Below are positions 7,746 through 14,975 of a stretch of 40,724 bases of DNA, in pieces. Position 1 is the stretch's first letter. The number at the start of each line of letters is the position of its first letter. The stretch comes from Bacillus sp. AFS006103 (lineage in GTDB: Bacteria; Bacillota; Bacilli; Bacillales; Cytobacillaceae). The translations under genes and the position numbers were made by a program. The stretch spans positions 1 through 40,724 of the forward strand of contig NTXX01000035.1 in the NCBI GenBank assembly GCA_002559145.1. The letters run 5' to 3'. The notes beneath the pieces were generated by a model. The model saw nothing but the letters and a program-made list of their open reading frames with translations. It was not told the DNA's origin and searched no databases.

Positions 7746-8579
7746 TTACACTAAATACGGTGCCAGGCATTGCAGCGATTTTTCAATCGCCTCGTTTGGG
7801 TCTCTCAAGTATTGTGAAGAAGTAAACTCCAATGTAAGGGCGCGATTGTAGTTGTAGTCTCCTAAGGTGTCTAGATAACCTTCCAAGGGAAGACTGCCGT
7901 CTCCCCAAGCTAAATGTCCTCCTGGGTTTCCATCAATAAAGTGGATATGGACCAAATCATCCTGTAATTGATCAAAATAGCTGGCCAGCTCCTCACCTTC
8001 TACCGCTAGTGGAATGGTATCGACCATTCCTTTTATGTGCGGAGAAGAAATCGACCGAAGCATTTCCTTTAATTCAGGCAAAGTGGTAATCAGATTGGAC
8101 TCTATTTTTTGTAATGGCTCGAGGGTTAAAACAATCCCTTGTTTCTCTGCATATGCGGTAAGCTGCTCTAAAGAATCGTGCGTCCGGTTCCACGCTTCCT
8201 GTCTGCTTTCATTTCGGTATCCCCAGCCAGCAGTCACTAACACCATAGGCGCCTCTAACTCATGCGCAACATCGATTGACTTTTTAAAATAAGCGACACT
8301 TCTCTTGCGAATCACTGATTCCTTTGCGGCCAGATTAATCGGGTACATACACTGTTCTGGAGTAAAACAAACGACCTCTAATTTCCGCCGGTCAATCCCT
8401 CTCTTAATGGCGTGTATTTCTGCTAAGGATAAATCCTCCACATACAGATGCGGCGCCGCACCCCACAGTTCAATTTTTTCAAACTCATACTTCACCATCT
8501 CATCTAAAAAATAATTCAGGGGATAGTGCAGGTAATGAAAATTCATTCCTGTAATTTGCGACCGTCTCAATTTGCCCAT
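7746..8579 (-). CDS. frlC: FrlC-like fructosamine epimerase (TIM-barrel sugar isomerase/epimerase family)
   Basis: A 277-residue AP endonuclease 2-like TIM barrel resembling E. coli FrlC, which interconverts psicoselysine and fructoselysine at C3. Shared features include KIELWGAAPHLYVEDL, a FTPEQCMYPINL segment (FrlC has YTPETNGYPYN), ELEAPMVLVTAGWGY, LTLEPLQKIESN, MVDTIPL and DDLVHIHFIDG, with the metal-binding Glu/Asp/His in the usual places. ATG at 8579 is chosen because GAGGG lies 5 bases before it; an ATG 12 bases upstream overlaps that site. An FrlR-type operator (8620-8631) lies just upstream, so this gene may start a second transcription unit. E. coli has frlC but the B. subtilis frl operon does not. 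Confidence 0.82.
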   Translation of the reverse strand: MGKLRRSQITGMNFHYLHYPLNYFLDEMVKYEFEKIELWGAAPHLYVEDLSLAEIHAIKRGIDRRKLEVVCFTPEQCMYPINLAAKESVIRKRSVAYFKKSIDVAHELEAPMVLVTAGWGYRNESRQEAWNRTHDSLEQLTAYAEKQGIVLTLEPLQKIESNLITTLPELKEMLRSISSPHIKGMVDTIPLAVEGEELASYFDQLQDDLVHIHFIDGNPGGHLAWGDGSLPLEGYLDTLGDYNYNRALTLEFTSSQYLRDPNEAIEKSLQCLAPYLV

Positions 8580-8619
8580 CCAATCCCTCATCCTTGGCTA
8601 GTTTTCGTAAAACGCCATT

Positions 8620-8631
8620 TGGTATATACCA
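8620..8631. promoter_or_regulatory. FrlR operator upstream of frlC
   Basis: TGGTATATACCA is a perfect 12-bp palindrome, identical to those before frlD and frlR. On the - strand its TATATA could serve as a -10 element, with TTTCAT 17 bases upstream as a poor -35. Binding would then block transcription of frlC and the genes after it. Confidence 0.75.
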
Positions 8632-8659
8632 TTTAAACCAATCATATGAAACTGGAGTG

Positions 8660-8711
8660 AATGAGCATGAACTAGGAACTCGAACCATTCCTTTCTTTTT
8701 TCATGCTCATT
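8660..8711 (-). terminator. Long-loop hairpin between frlM and frlC
   Basis: AATGAGCATGAA (8660-8671) and TTCATGCTCATT (8700-8711) form a perfect 12-bp stem with a 28-base loop directly behind the frlM stop. No T-run follows. It may stabilise the 3' end of the importer mRNA or attenuate read-through into frlC. Confidence 0.5.
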
Positions 8712-8731
8712 CCACTCTTTCACAAGCTGAC

Positions 8732-9631
8732 TTATCCTTTTACACTTCCGGCCGATAGACCACGGACAAATTGCTTTTGGAATACAATATACGCGATAAT
8801 CATTGGCAGCGCCGAAATGGCCAACCCAGCTAATTGGATACCGAAATTGGTATTCAACTGACTGCGCAAATTCATCAGACCCACTGGAATTGTCCTTAGG
8901 GCAGAGTCTTCTACAAAAACTAACGCAAACATAAATTCATTCCACACATTCATCCCCGTTAGTAATGCACACGAGGCAATAATCGGTTTGCCCATCGGAA
9001 CAATTATATGCCGATATACCTTCCAACTATTACATCCATCAATAATCGCCGACTCCTCAAGTTCTTTCGGAATCGATAGAAAATAGGATCGCATTAAAAA
9101 AATTGAAAACGGCAGTTGAAAAGCCACATATGGTAAAATCAATGCCCAATAGGTATTATAAAGTCCAATCGCCTGCAGTAATTTGTATAAAGGAATTAAA
9201 CTGACCTGCGGTGCCAACATTAACCCGCTTAGAATAATCATCAATAAAATATTCTGGCCTTTAAACTGGAAGCGGCTCAATCCATATGCTGCCATTGACC
9301 CGAGCAGCAGCACCGTTACAACTGAGATCACCGTGATGAACACACTATTTAGGAAAAAGTGGCCAATCCCTGCATCCCACGCAGCTTTGTAATTCTCCCA
9401 TAGCCATTCCTTCGGCAGCGACCAAGTATTTAAGAAAAAGTCAGCATTGGATTTAAGTCCACTCAAGCCGAGCCATATAATCGGATAAATGATCACCAAT
9501 GCAAAGAGACTAAACCATATAAGGACACTCGTTTGAAAGATTCTATTTTTCACCTTCAAGGATAGCCTTGGGCTCCCTGTCTTGATTTCTTTTATTTCAT
9601 TCGTCTTTACAACTGGGTTATTAGTCGTCAT
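8732..9631 (-). CDS. frlM: Fructosamine ABC transporter permease FrlM
   Basis: A 299-residue inner-membrane permease of the carbohydrate uptake 1 (MalG-like) family, with about six membrane helices. The first lies near residues 33-55. The cytoplasmic EAA loop reads ELEESAIIDGCNSWKVYRHI and contacts the ATPase. The C-terminal RGLSAGSVKG is typical of MalG-type subunits. It begins 4 bp after frlN ends, with GGAGGCG before the ATG. Its partner permease is FrlN, the binding protein is FrlO, and no ATPase is encoded nearby. As in B. subtilis, a shared MsmX-type ATPase probably energises it. Confidence 0.9.
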   Translation of the reverse strand: MTTNNPVVKTNEIKEIKTGSPRLSLKVKNRIFQTSVLIWFSLFALVIIYPIIWLGLSGLKSNADFFLNTWSLPKEWLWENYKAAWDAGIGHFFLNSVFITVISVVTVLLLGSMAAYGLSRFQFKGQNILLMIILSGLMLAPQVSLIPLYKLLQAIGLYNTYWALILPYVAFQLPFSIFLMRSYFLSIPKELEESAIIDGCNSWKVYRHIIVPMGKPIIASCALLTGMNVWNEFMFALVFVEDSALRTIPVGLMNLRSQLNTNFGIQLAGLAISALPMIIAYIVFQKQFVRGLSAGSVKG

Positions 9632-9635
9632 TGCC

Positions 9636-10523
9636 TTACGCCTCCTGTCCCGATTTACCTATTTTCAACTGTATTAAGGATAGGGTAAGGGTTACGACAA
9701 AAATAATCGTCCCAATCGTGGAGGCATAGCCCATTTCATCATTTCGGAAGGCGGCCCGATACAGCATCGTTCCTAATACCTCTGTTGAACGACCTGGTCC
9801 CCCATTGGTCATCACATACACTTCATCAAATACTTTGAATGCACCAATCACGGTAATCACCGTTCCGACAAGAATCATTTCCTTCATCTGCGGTAAGGTA
9901 ATATATAAGAACGTTTTTATCTTAGAAGCTCCATCAATCATTGCCGCTTCATAATATTCAAAAGGAATTTTTTGCATCGCAAGCAAGAATAACATCACCA
10001 TATAACCGGTGTACTGCCATTGTGAAACAGCAACAACCGCATAAATGGCCGTTTTACTATCTCCCAGCCATGAGAGGGCCCATTCTGATTGTCCTAATGT
10101 CTTTAAGACGCCGTTCACCAAACCCACTTCCGGGTTATAGAGAAGCTGCCATAACAAACCAACTACTGCAATTGAAATAACAGACGGGATAAAAAAGACA
10201 GTTCGGAAAAAGGGCTGAAACCTTCTAATTAATTTATCTTCTAAAATGGCGGCAATGATTAAGCCCATACCAACCTGGAACACTAATGAAATGACGGCAT
10301 ACAGGGAATTATTTTTCAAAGCGGTAAAAAAGATTGGATCCTTAAAAAGTCTGCCATAGTACTCTAAGCCAACAAAAACTCTTCCCGCTTCAAAGGAATT
10401 CCACCGAAACAAACTGTTATACAGGTTTAACACGATCGGCAAAAATACAAAAAACAGGATGAATAGGAGCGCTGGCAAAATAAAAAGTATGGCGGTTCGG
10501 CTGTTTCGAAATGTTCTTGTCAT
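9636..10523 (-). CDS. frlN: Fructosamine ABC transporter permease FrlN
   Basis: A 295-residue MalF-type permease subunit with about six helices; the first spans roughly residues 12-34. The EAA loop is EYYEAAMIDGASKIKTFLYI. It should pair with FrlM to form the membrane channel for fructosamines delivered by FrlO. ATG at 10523 is chosen: AGGAGG lies 9 bases before it, whereas a TTG two codons upstream is too close to the site. The ribosome binding site is embedded in a perfect palindrome (10533-10544). frlO lies about 125 bp upstream, separated by a small repeat. Confidence 0.9.
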   Translation of the reverse strand: MTRTFRNSRTAILFILPALLFILFFVFLPIVLNLYNSLFRWNSFEAGRVFVGLEYYGRLFKDPIFFTALKNNSLYAVISLVFQVGMGLIIAAILEDKLIRRFQPFFRTVFFIPSVISIAVVGLLWQLLYNPEVGLVNGVLKTLGQSEWALSWLGDSKTAIYAVVAVSQWQYTGYMVMLFLLAMQKIPFEYYEAAMIDGASKIKTFLYITLPQMKEMILVGTVITVIGAFKVFDEVYVMTNGGPGRSTEVLGTMLYRAAFRNDEMGYASTIGTIIFVVTLTLSLIQLKIGKSGQEA

Positions 10524-10532
10524 CCCCAACTT

Positions 10533-10544
10533 CCTCCTAGGAGG
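10533..10544. promoter_or_regulatory. Palindrome overlapping the frlN ribosome binding site
   Basis: CCTCCTAGGAGG is a perfect 12-bp palindrome whose right half, on the - strand, is the frlN Shine-Dalgarno sequence. It could pair with another transcript copy, or limit frlN translation relative to frlO. Confidence 0.45.
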
Positions 10545-10612
10545 GGGTAAGCAAGTGTGCTCTGCCTACCCTTTCTCGTTTATAAAAGTGAAACACGTAA
10601 TAACTTTGTATA

Positions 10613-10647
10613 TTGTCTAGTTCCGTCGCCCAGCGGCTCCGCTTTTC
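10613..10647 (-). repeat. Minimal intergenic repeat copy behind frlO
   Basis: On the - strand this reads GAAAAGCGGAG, then CCGCTGGGCGACGG, then AACTAGACAA. It looks like the joined 5' and 3' ends of the repeat type seen at the window edges. AGCGGAGCCGCT within it is self-complementary. It begins just past the frlO stop codon, where binding-protein operons often hold a stabilising or attenuating hairpin. Confidence 0.55.
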
Positions 10648-10648
10648 T

Positions 10649-11941
10649 TTATTCCACTTCGCTCTGTACCTGTTTGGCAACCTTTTGCACTTCTTTGATA
10701 ATTTCCTCTGGTGATTTGGATCCATCAAGCAACAGCTGAATGTTGGATAAATACACATCTGCTACCTTTGCATGAACGTCTGTATCAAGCCATTCAGCCA
10801 TACCTTCGGCTTTCTTCATATAATCGACACCTTCCGCTACTTCCTTCAAAGCTGTATCTGGGTTGGTTGCCCCGTCAATCGGACTTGGCCAGCCGATTTG
10901 TTTTACAAGCTTTAAAGCATTATCTTTGCTAGTTAAAAACTTTAAGAATTTGATGGCTTCTTTCGGATGCTTTGTTTTTGAAGAAACGATAAATCCATCC
11001 GGTGCGCCAGTGATGAAACTTTGGCTGCCCTTACCATCTGCAATGGACGGCATAGGGAAGAAGCCCCAGTTTCCTTTCATATTATTCTCGATGGTTTGGA
11101 ACTCTTCTAATTCAACATAGAAGATTGCTCCCTTACCAGCCGCAAAGAGCTGCTGTGCCATATCATGAGAACTAGAGTTAACATTCTTCATAAAATAACC
11201 CTTTTTATTCAAATCAGCCAACATTTCCATTGCTTTAACATAGCCAGGATCTGTGAACTCTCCTGATTTAGGATTATAATCTTTCATTCTCACATCCTGT
11301 GCGACCATCTTTTGGTTTAATCCTGTTAAATAATGAATCGCTGCCCATGGGCTTTGGTTTCCAAGAATAATCGGTGTTTCCCCGCCCTTTTTCAGGGTGT
11401 CTAGCACTTGGATAAATTCATCCCATGTAGTCGGTGCCTGCAGTTGGTATTTATCAAAAATCTTCTTGTTGTAAACAAAGAATTTACCATTAAAACGAAG
11501 TGGAATCCCATAATTTTTCCCGTTGGATGTGAAAGGCTGAAGCGACGCTGGAATAAAACTATCCTTCCAAGCCGTATCTTCATTTAAATAAGGAGTTAAA
11601 TCTAAGGCTGCATCGGCACGAACAAATTTCCGGGCAAATTCACCCGACCAGGAAAACATTATGTCAGGAACTTCATTACCGCCTAGGATTACACGGAGTT
11701 TATCTTTAATCGGTTCATCTGCAATCGCTTCCATTTTTATCTTGATATCTGGATTTTCTTTTTCAAAAGCCTTCACTACCTCTTCAAAATAGGGAGCATA
11801 TTCTGGCTGCGGCCACTTATGCAAAAACTTTAAAACGACCTTCCCCGACTCTTCACCGCTGGAAGAGGAACTAGAACATCCTGTCAAGACGAGCACGAAC
11901 GCCAATAGTACTGCTAATAAAACGTTTATCTTCCTTCTCAT
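10649..11941 (-). CDS. frlO: Fructosamine-binding lipoprotein FrlO
   Basis: A 430-residue extracellular solute-binding protein of family 1. The signal peptide (about residues 1-21) ends in the lipobox LTGC, so the mature protein is lipid-anchored at the Cys, followed by a Ser-rich spacer. The body has the usual DIKIKMEAIAD, VPDIMFSWSG, YGIPLRFNGKFFVYNKK and KEAIKFLKFLTS segments. Its position before frlN and frlM and after frlD identifies it as the receptor of the fructosamine importer. TAAGGAGGG precedes the ATG. A small repeat just after the stop may set the ratio of binding protein to permeases. Confidence 0.9.
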   Translation of the reverse strand: MRRKINVLLAVLLAFVLVLTGCSSSSSSGEESGKVVLKFLHKWPQPEYAPYFEEVVKAFEKENPDIKIKMEAIADEPIKDKLRVILGGNEVPDIMFSWSGEFARKFVRADAALDLTPYLNEDTAWKDSFIPASLQPFTSNGKNYGIPLRFNGKFFVYNKKIFDKYQLQAPTTWDEFIQVLDTLKKGGETPIILGNQSPWAAIHYLTGLNQKMVAQDVRMKDYNPKSGEFTDPGYVKAMEMLADLNKKGYFMKNVNSSSHDMAQQLFAAGKGAIFYVELEEFQTIENNMKGNWGFFPMPSIADGKGSQSFITGAPDGFIVSSKTKHPKEAIKFLKFLTSKDNALKLVKQIGWPSPIDGATNPDTALKEVAEGVDYMKKAEGMAEWLDTDVHAKVADVYLSNIQLLLDGSKSPEEIIKEVQKVAKQVQSEVE

Positions 11942-12041
11942 TTCATTAACCCTCCTTATTTTTTTACATCAACCAAAACAAAGTGGACTCCCTTCACCTC
12001 CTAAACCTATACCGAAAGTAATATTCCAATGTCATAAGATA

Positions 12042-12887
12042 TTAAAAAGGAATCCCATGACCAAAGGCACCATCAACTAGACAGGTTTTTGCCGCAAACT
12101 TTGCCCCTTCTTCCATGCTGCTTTTTAAAAGGACGGCATTCTGATGAATATCAGGGTTTTTCTTTTTTTCAGTGAGATAATGTAAAATAAATGCGGTAAA
12201 AAAGGAATCCCCCGCACCTAGCGTATCGAGGGGCTGAACAAAGTGAGGCTCCTGGCGGTAAAAGGATTGGCCGTCATAGATAATTGAGCCTCGTGAACCC
12301 ATTGTACCCAGAACTAATTTACTCCCATAGGAATAGACACGTTTTAGTAGACTCTCTACTTCCTCATCGGCCAATTTCCCACACGACAGCAAGCTGATAT
12401 CAATATACTGGCAATTCTTCTCAAGCAATACATCGTTATAATCACTTGAAAAGTCATAGGATACTAGGATTCCGGATTCTTTTAACTTATGTAACTCTGA
12501 ATTCATTTCACTGTAAATGCTGGTATGAGCGATATCAAACCTTTTAATATATTCCACATCTTCTAGGCCGAGGACGATTGGATGTTCAACTTGAACACCG
12601 CCCCCATTCCCACCGATGAACACGCGGTCACCTTCCACTAAATCAACCGCGGCAAAGCCATTCTCCCCTTCATGCTGCCGGCAATGGGAAATATCTACCT
12701 CCAAGCTTTTTAAGGTGGCAATAATATGCTGGGCAGCCCGATCATTGCCGAACACACCAAGGTATGCTGCTTCAACCCCTAACTGCTTGGCATAAACACT
12801 AAAATTTAGTGCATTTCCACCTGGGTACATCGTTTTCTTATAAACATATTTATCCACCACATTATCACCCACACCGATTACCTTCAT
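12042..12887 (-). CDS. frlD: Fructosamine 6-kinase FrlD
   Basis: A 281-residue PfkB-family kinase that phosphorylates imported fructosamines at C6 before deglycation. It parallels B. subtilis FrlD closely: GDNVVDKYVYKKTMYPGGNA at the N-terminus, LGVEAAYLGVFGNDRAAQHI, FIGGNGGGVQ, and DTLGAGDSFFTAF, in which the second Asp is the catalytic base and GAGD forms the anion hole. AGGAGGG precedes the ATG. An FrlR operator lies 26 bases upstream, and a long hairpin separates it from frlR. It is the first gene of the catabolic operon. Confidence 0.92.
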   Translation of the reverse strand: MKVIGVGDNVVDKYVYKKTMYPGGNALNFSVYAKQLGVEAAYLGVFGNDRAAQHIIATLKSLEVDISHCRQHEGENGFAAVDLVEGDRVFIGGNGGGVQVEHPIVLGLEDVEYIKRFDIAHTSIYSEMNSELHKLKESGILVSYDFSSDYNDVLLEKNCQYIDISLLSCGKLADEEVESLLKRVYSYGSKLVLGTMGSRGSIIYDGQSFYRQEPHFVQPLDTLGAGDSFFTAFILHYLTEKKKNPDIHQNAVLLKSSMEEGAKFAAKTCLVDGAFGHGIPF

Positions 12888-12912
12888 GAAAAAACCCTCC
12901 TAAATTGACTAA

Positions 12913-12924
12913 TGGTATATACCA
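12913..12924. promoter_or_regulatory. FrlR operator upstream of frlD
   Basis: TGGTATATACCA, identical in 12 of 12 bases to the sites at 8620 and 13774, lies between frlR and frlD close to the frlD ribosome binding site. HutC-type GntR regulators typically bind GT..TA..AC-type palindromes. It should make frlDONM inducible. Confidence 0.8.
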
Positions 12925-12927
12925 CTT

Positions 12928-12970
12928 AATTAAAGTTGAAATGATTTTAATCATCATTTCAACTTTAATT
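12928..12970 (-). terminator. 18-bp perfect hairpin overlapping the frlR stop codon
   Basis: The arms 12928-12945 and 12953-12970 are perfectly complementary over 18 bp with a 7-base loop. The core is AAGTTGAAATGAT, so the stem includes the last frlR codons and the TGA. It is AT-rich and lacks a T-run, so it is an atypical terminator or mRNA-stabilising structure that uncouples frlR from frlD. Confidence 0.7.
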
Positions 12971-13691
12971 CAGAATAAAACTTAACGATGTCACTTCTCG
13001 TTAACGAAGTCGAAAATTCAATTTCCTTTTCATTACTATCAAAAGCAACTGCTTCTTGAAATATACACGGACTCTCGGAACGTACTTTTAACAGCTTGCT
13101 CTCACTTTCATCAGATACCGCCACTTGCATAAACTCCTTTGCCATGACAAGGACGATCCCGTATTCTCTTTCTAGAATCTCATACAAGGAATCATTATCC
13201 GTAATCATTTCATCGAGCCCGGGACAAAGTTTCTCTGCCAGGAATGATTCTTCAATTGAGATTGGAGTCTCATTAACAAGCCGAAGCCGTTGAATGGCAA
13301 TCAGTATCTCTCCTGAGGCGAGTTTTAGCTTTTGAGCCAAATTAGGTGTTGCTTCAATTTTACGAATCGAAAGAATCTGTGTGCTCGGTATTAATCCTTT
13401 GCTCAGCATGTTTTTGGTAAAACTATTAAACGTAACAAAGTCCATTTGGATTTTCTTATTGTTAATAAAGGTTCCCGAACCTACACGTCGTTCCACAACG
13501 CCTTCCCTTTCAAGGATTGACAAGGTATGTCTTGCTGTCATCCGGCTGATTTGAAACTGCTCAGCCAATTCCCTTTCCGACGGAAGCTTATCACCGTGCT
13601 TAAGCTTACCGCTCTCGATCCCATCAAGGATCTTATTCTTTAATTGTTTGTAAAAAGGAATATCCTCTTCATCACGGATCATTCTACTCAT
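12954..13691 (-). CDS. frlR: GntR/HutC-family repressor FrlR
   Basis: A 245-residue regulator with an N-terminal winged helix (about 10-75): FYKQLKNKILDGIESGKL, LPSERELAEQFQISRMTARH, EREGVVERRVGSGTFI. A UTRA effector domain follows (about 95-235). It heads the fructosamine locus, and three identical TGGTATATACCA palindromes lie upstream of frlR, frlD and frlC. The likely logic is autorepression plus repression of both catabolic units, relieved by a phosphorylated or free fructosamine. The ATG at 13691 follows CAGGAGA at 8 bases. The ligand is inferred from context. Confidence 0.88.
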   Translation of the reverse strand: MSRMIRDEEDIPFYKQLKNKILDGIESGKLKHGDKLPSERELAEQFQISRMTARHTLSILEREGVVERRVGSGTFINNKKIQMDFVTFNSFTKNMLSKGLIPSTQILSIRKIEATPNLAQKLKLASGEILIAIQRLRLVNETPISIEESFLAEKLCPGLDEMITDNDSLYEILEREYGIVLVMAKEFMQVAVSDESESKLLKVRSESPCIFQEAVAFDSNEKEIEFSTSLTRSDIVKFYSELKLK

Positions 13692-13729
13692 CTCTATTTC
13701 TCCTGTATATTCATCTATTTAATACAAAG

Positions 13730-13757
13730 GATATAGTATTTTTGCTTCATTTGTAAA
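13730..13757 (-). promoter_or_regulatory. Candidate sigma-A promoter of frlR
   Basis: On the - strand TTTACA (13757-13752), a 16-base spacer and TATATC (13735-13730) approximate sigma-A boxes. The promoter lies about 40 bases before the frlR start and just downstream of the operator at 13774-13785. Confidence 0.45.
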
Positions 13758-13773
13758 CTCTTATTCCCCCTTA

Positions 13774-13785
13774 TGGTATATACCA
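13774..13785. promoter_or_regulatory. FrlR operator upstream of frlR
   Basis: TGGTATATACCA, extended to a 14-bp palindrome with flanking A and T. It lies just upstream of the candidate frlR -35 element, consistent with autoregulation. Confidence 0.75.
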
Positions 13786-13840
13786 TTTACAGCAAACTAA
13801 TGTGAATATTTCTGGAAGTAATGAATAGGGTGTTATTCAT

Positions 13841-13854
13841 TAAAAGCGCTTACA
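13841..13854. promoter_or_regulatory. Near-consensus CcpA (cre) site
   Basis: TAAAAGCGCTTACA matches the cre consensus TGWAANCGNTNWCA at all positions but the second. It lies in the 380-bp gap between frlR and the DUF1659 gene (13787-14167), which otherwise holds no gene. A weak CodY-like match, TTTTGTCAGAAAACT, is at 13908-13922. Carbon catabolite control of the locus is inferred. Confidence 0.5.
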
Positions 13855-14066
13855 AAACAAACGATTCTAAGATGATTTTAGCGAAGGAAATTTAAAGAGT
13901 AAAGATATTTTGTCAGAAAACTTAATTAACTTCAGAATAAGTCAATTCCTACTTCTTGTCAATATATGATCGACTAAACAAATTTCTACAAATTTTTTAA
14001 AAGTAAACGTTCAATAATTCTATTTTAGAATAAGTGCTGCCATGTTTAACTAGTATATTAAATTGA

Positions 14067-14096
14067 TTGGAATAGTAGAAACTCAGCCTTTATAAC
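14067..14096 (+). promoter_or_regulatory. Candidate promoter of the DUF1659-DUF2922 pair
   Basis: TTGGAA (14067-14072) and TATAAC (14091-14096) are separated by 18 bases, about 70 bases before the DUF1659 start. The match to sigma-A is moderate. Confidence 0.4.
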
Positions 14097-14167
14097 AAAT
14101 ATTTCCTTCCAGCCTGTCCTTTTTGCCGACTTTCTTCTATATAGAAGGTGAAAGGGGGTGAGGGACA

Positions 14168-14386
14168 ATGGCACAATCACTTTTGGAAGGGACAAAGCTT
14201 CGTTTAGTGTATGAGGCAGGAATGGATGATAATGGCGAGCTCATTCTACGGGCCAAAACGTTTAGCAATGTAAAAAAGGAAGCGACAACCGATCAGTTAT
14301 TTCAGGCGGCAAAAGCAATTTCTGTTTTGTGTATTGATACGCTGAAAAAGGTCGAACGAAATGACAGCGTGGAAATTTTAGCATAA
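14168..14386 (+). CDS. DUF1659 family protein
   Basis: A 72-residue protein, MAQSLLEGTKLRLVYEAGMD, rich in alternating hydrophobic and polar residues, with FSNVKKEATTDQLFQAAKAI in the middle. It matches the DUF1659 family, small Bacillaceae proteins of unknown function that are co-encoded with DUF2922 and often YvrJ. AAAGGGGGTGAG precedes the ATG. The DUF2922 gene follows after 39 bp. There is no signal peptide or membrane helix. The function is unknown. Confidence 0.85.
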   Translation: MAQSLLEGTKLRLVYEAGMDDNGELILRAKTFSNVKKEATTDQLFQAAKAISVLCIDTLKKVERNDSVEILA

Positions 14387-14425
14387 TAGGGTACTGACTA
14401 AGGCTAGGGAAGGAGGTGAACTAAA

Positions 14426-14644
14426 TTGGCAAAAACATTAGAATTACAATTCGGCACTGAACTTGGCAAGACTGCTCGTATCACTGTTGACAATCCGAAG
14501 GATCCCATCGACGAAGAAGTGGTCAAACTATCGATGGCACAAATTATTGCATCCGATATTTTCACATCGGGCAGCGGCAAGTTTATTTCGGCAAAAGGTG
14601 CAAGAGTCGTCGACCGCAGCGTAACTGATTATGAATTAGTTTAA
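14426..14644 (+). CDS. DUF2922 family protein
   Basis: A 72-residue protein that starts at TTG behind GGAAGGAGGTG. AKTLELQFGTELGKTARITV followed by VDNPKDPIDE and VKLSMAQIIASDIF is the DUF2922 pattern. It forms a two-gene unit with DUF1659, closed by a strong terminator. The third usual member, YvrJ, is absent here but present at 169-312. The function is unknown. Confidence 0.85.
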   Translation: MAKTLELQFGTELGKTARITVDNPKDPIDEEVVKLSMAQIIASDIFTSGSGKFISAKGARVVDRSVTDYELV

Positions 14645-14654
14645 TATGAAAGAG

Positions 14655-14689
14655 AGGCCGGATTCCCATGGATCCGGCCTTTTCTTTTA
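14655..14689 (+). terminator. Rho-independent terminator after the DUF2922 gene
   Basis: AGGCCGGAT (14655-14663) and ATCCGGCCT (14672-14680) form a perfect 9-bp stem followed by TTTCTTTTA. Confidence 0.9.
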
Positions 14690-14722
14690 TGGAGATAAAT
14701 TTGGTACCTGCGTCTTCAGTGT

Positions 14723-14940
14723 TGATTTTCGTGTAGGCTATAAGAATTCATAGGCGGAGAATTTCCTGCTAATGTAGATAGAGGAAGCTAAAGAAGCAAA
14801 GTAAGCGGAGATATTCCGATTAACTGCTCTAAATAGAACAAAATCCAACAATTTTGAACATATAAACGGAAATACTCCTCTTATTTTTATGGAAATATGG
14901 GTATTTCCCAATTTAAACGGAATATCTCCGTTTGTTTTCC
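14723..14940 (+). repeat. ~215-bp palindrome-rich dispersed repeat, copy 1
   Basis: Similar along its whole length to 35500-35720 in the same orientation: both contain AGAATTCATAGGCGGAGAAT, ATTAA.TGCTCTA, GGAAATATGGGTATTTCCCA and TCTCCGTTT. Inside are several small inverted repeats of the form CGGA(4-6)TCCG or GGAAATA...TATTTCC. No ORF is kept between the copies. It occupies the gap between DUF2922 and the pseudokinase gene. Confidence 0.85.
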
Positions 14941-14975
14941 AAACTCTGTAAATTCACTATTTAGTGATAACAGCG

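Noticed and set aside
7759..7769. Third copy of the GGTGTCAGGCACC motif (GGTGCCAGGCA)
   Set aside because: Only partly similar, and it encodes the last residues of the FrlC-like protein.
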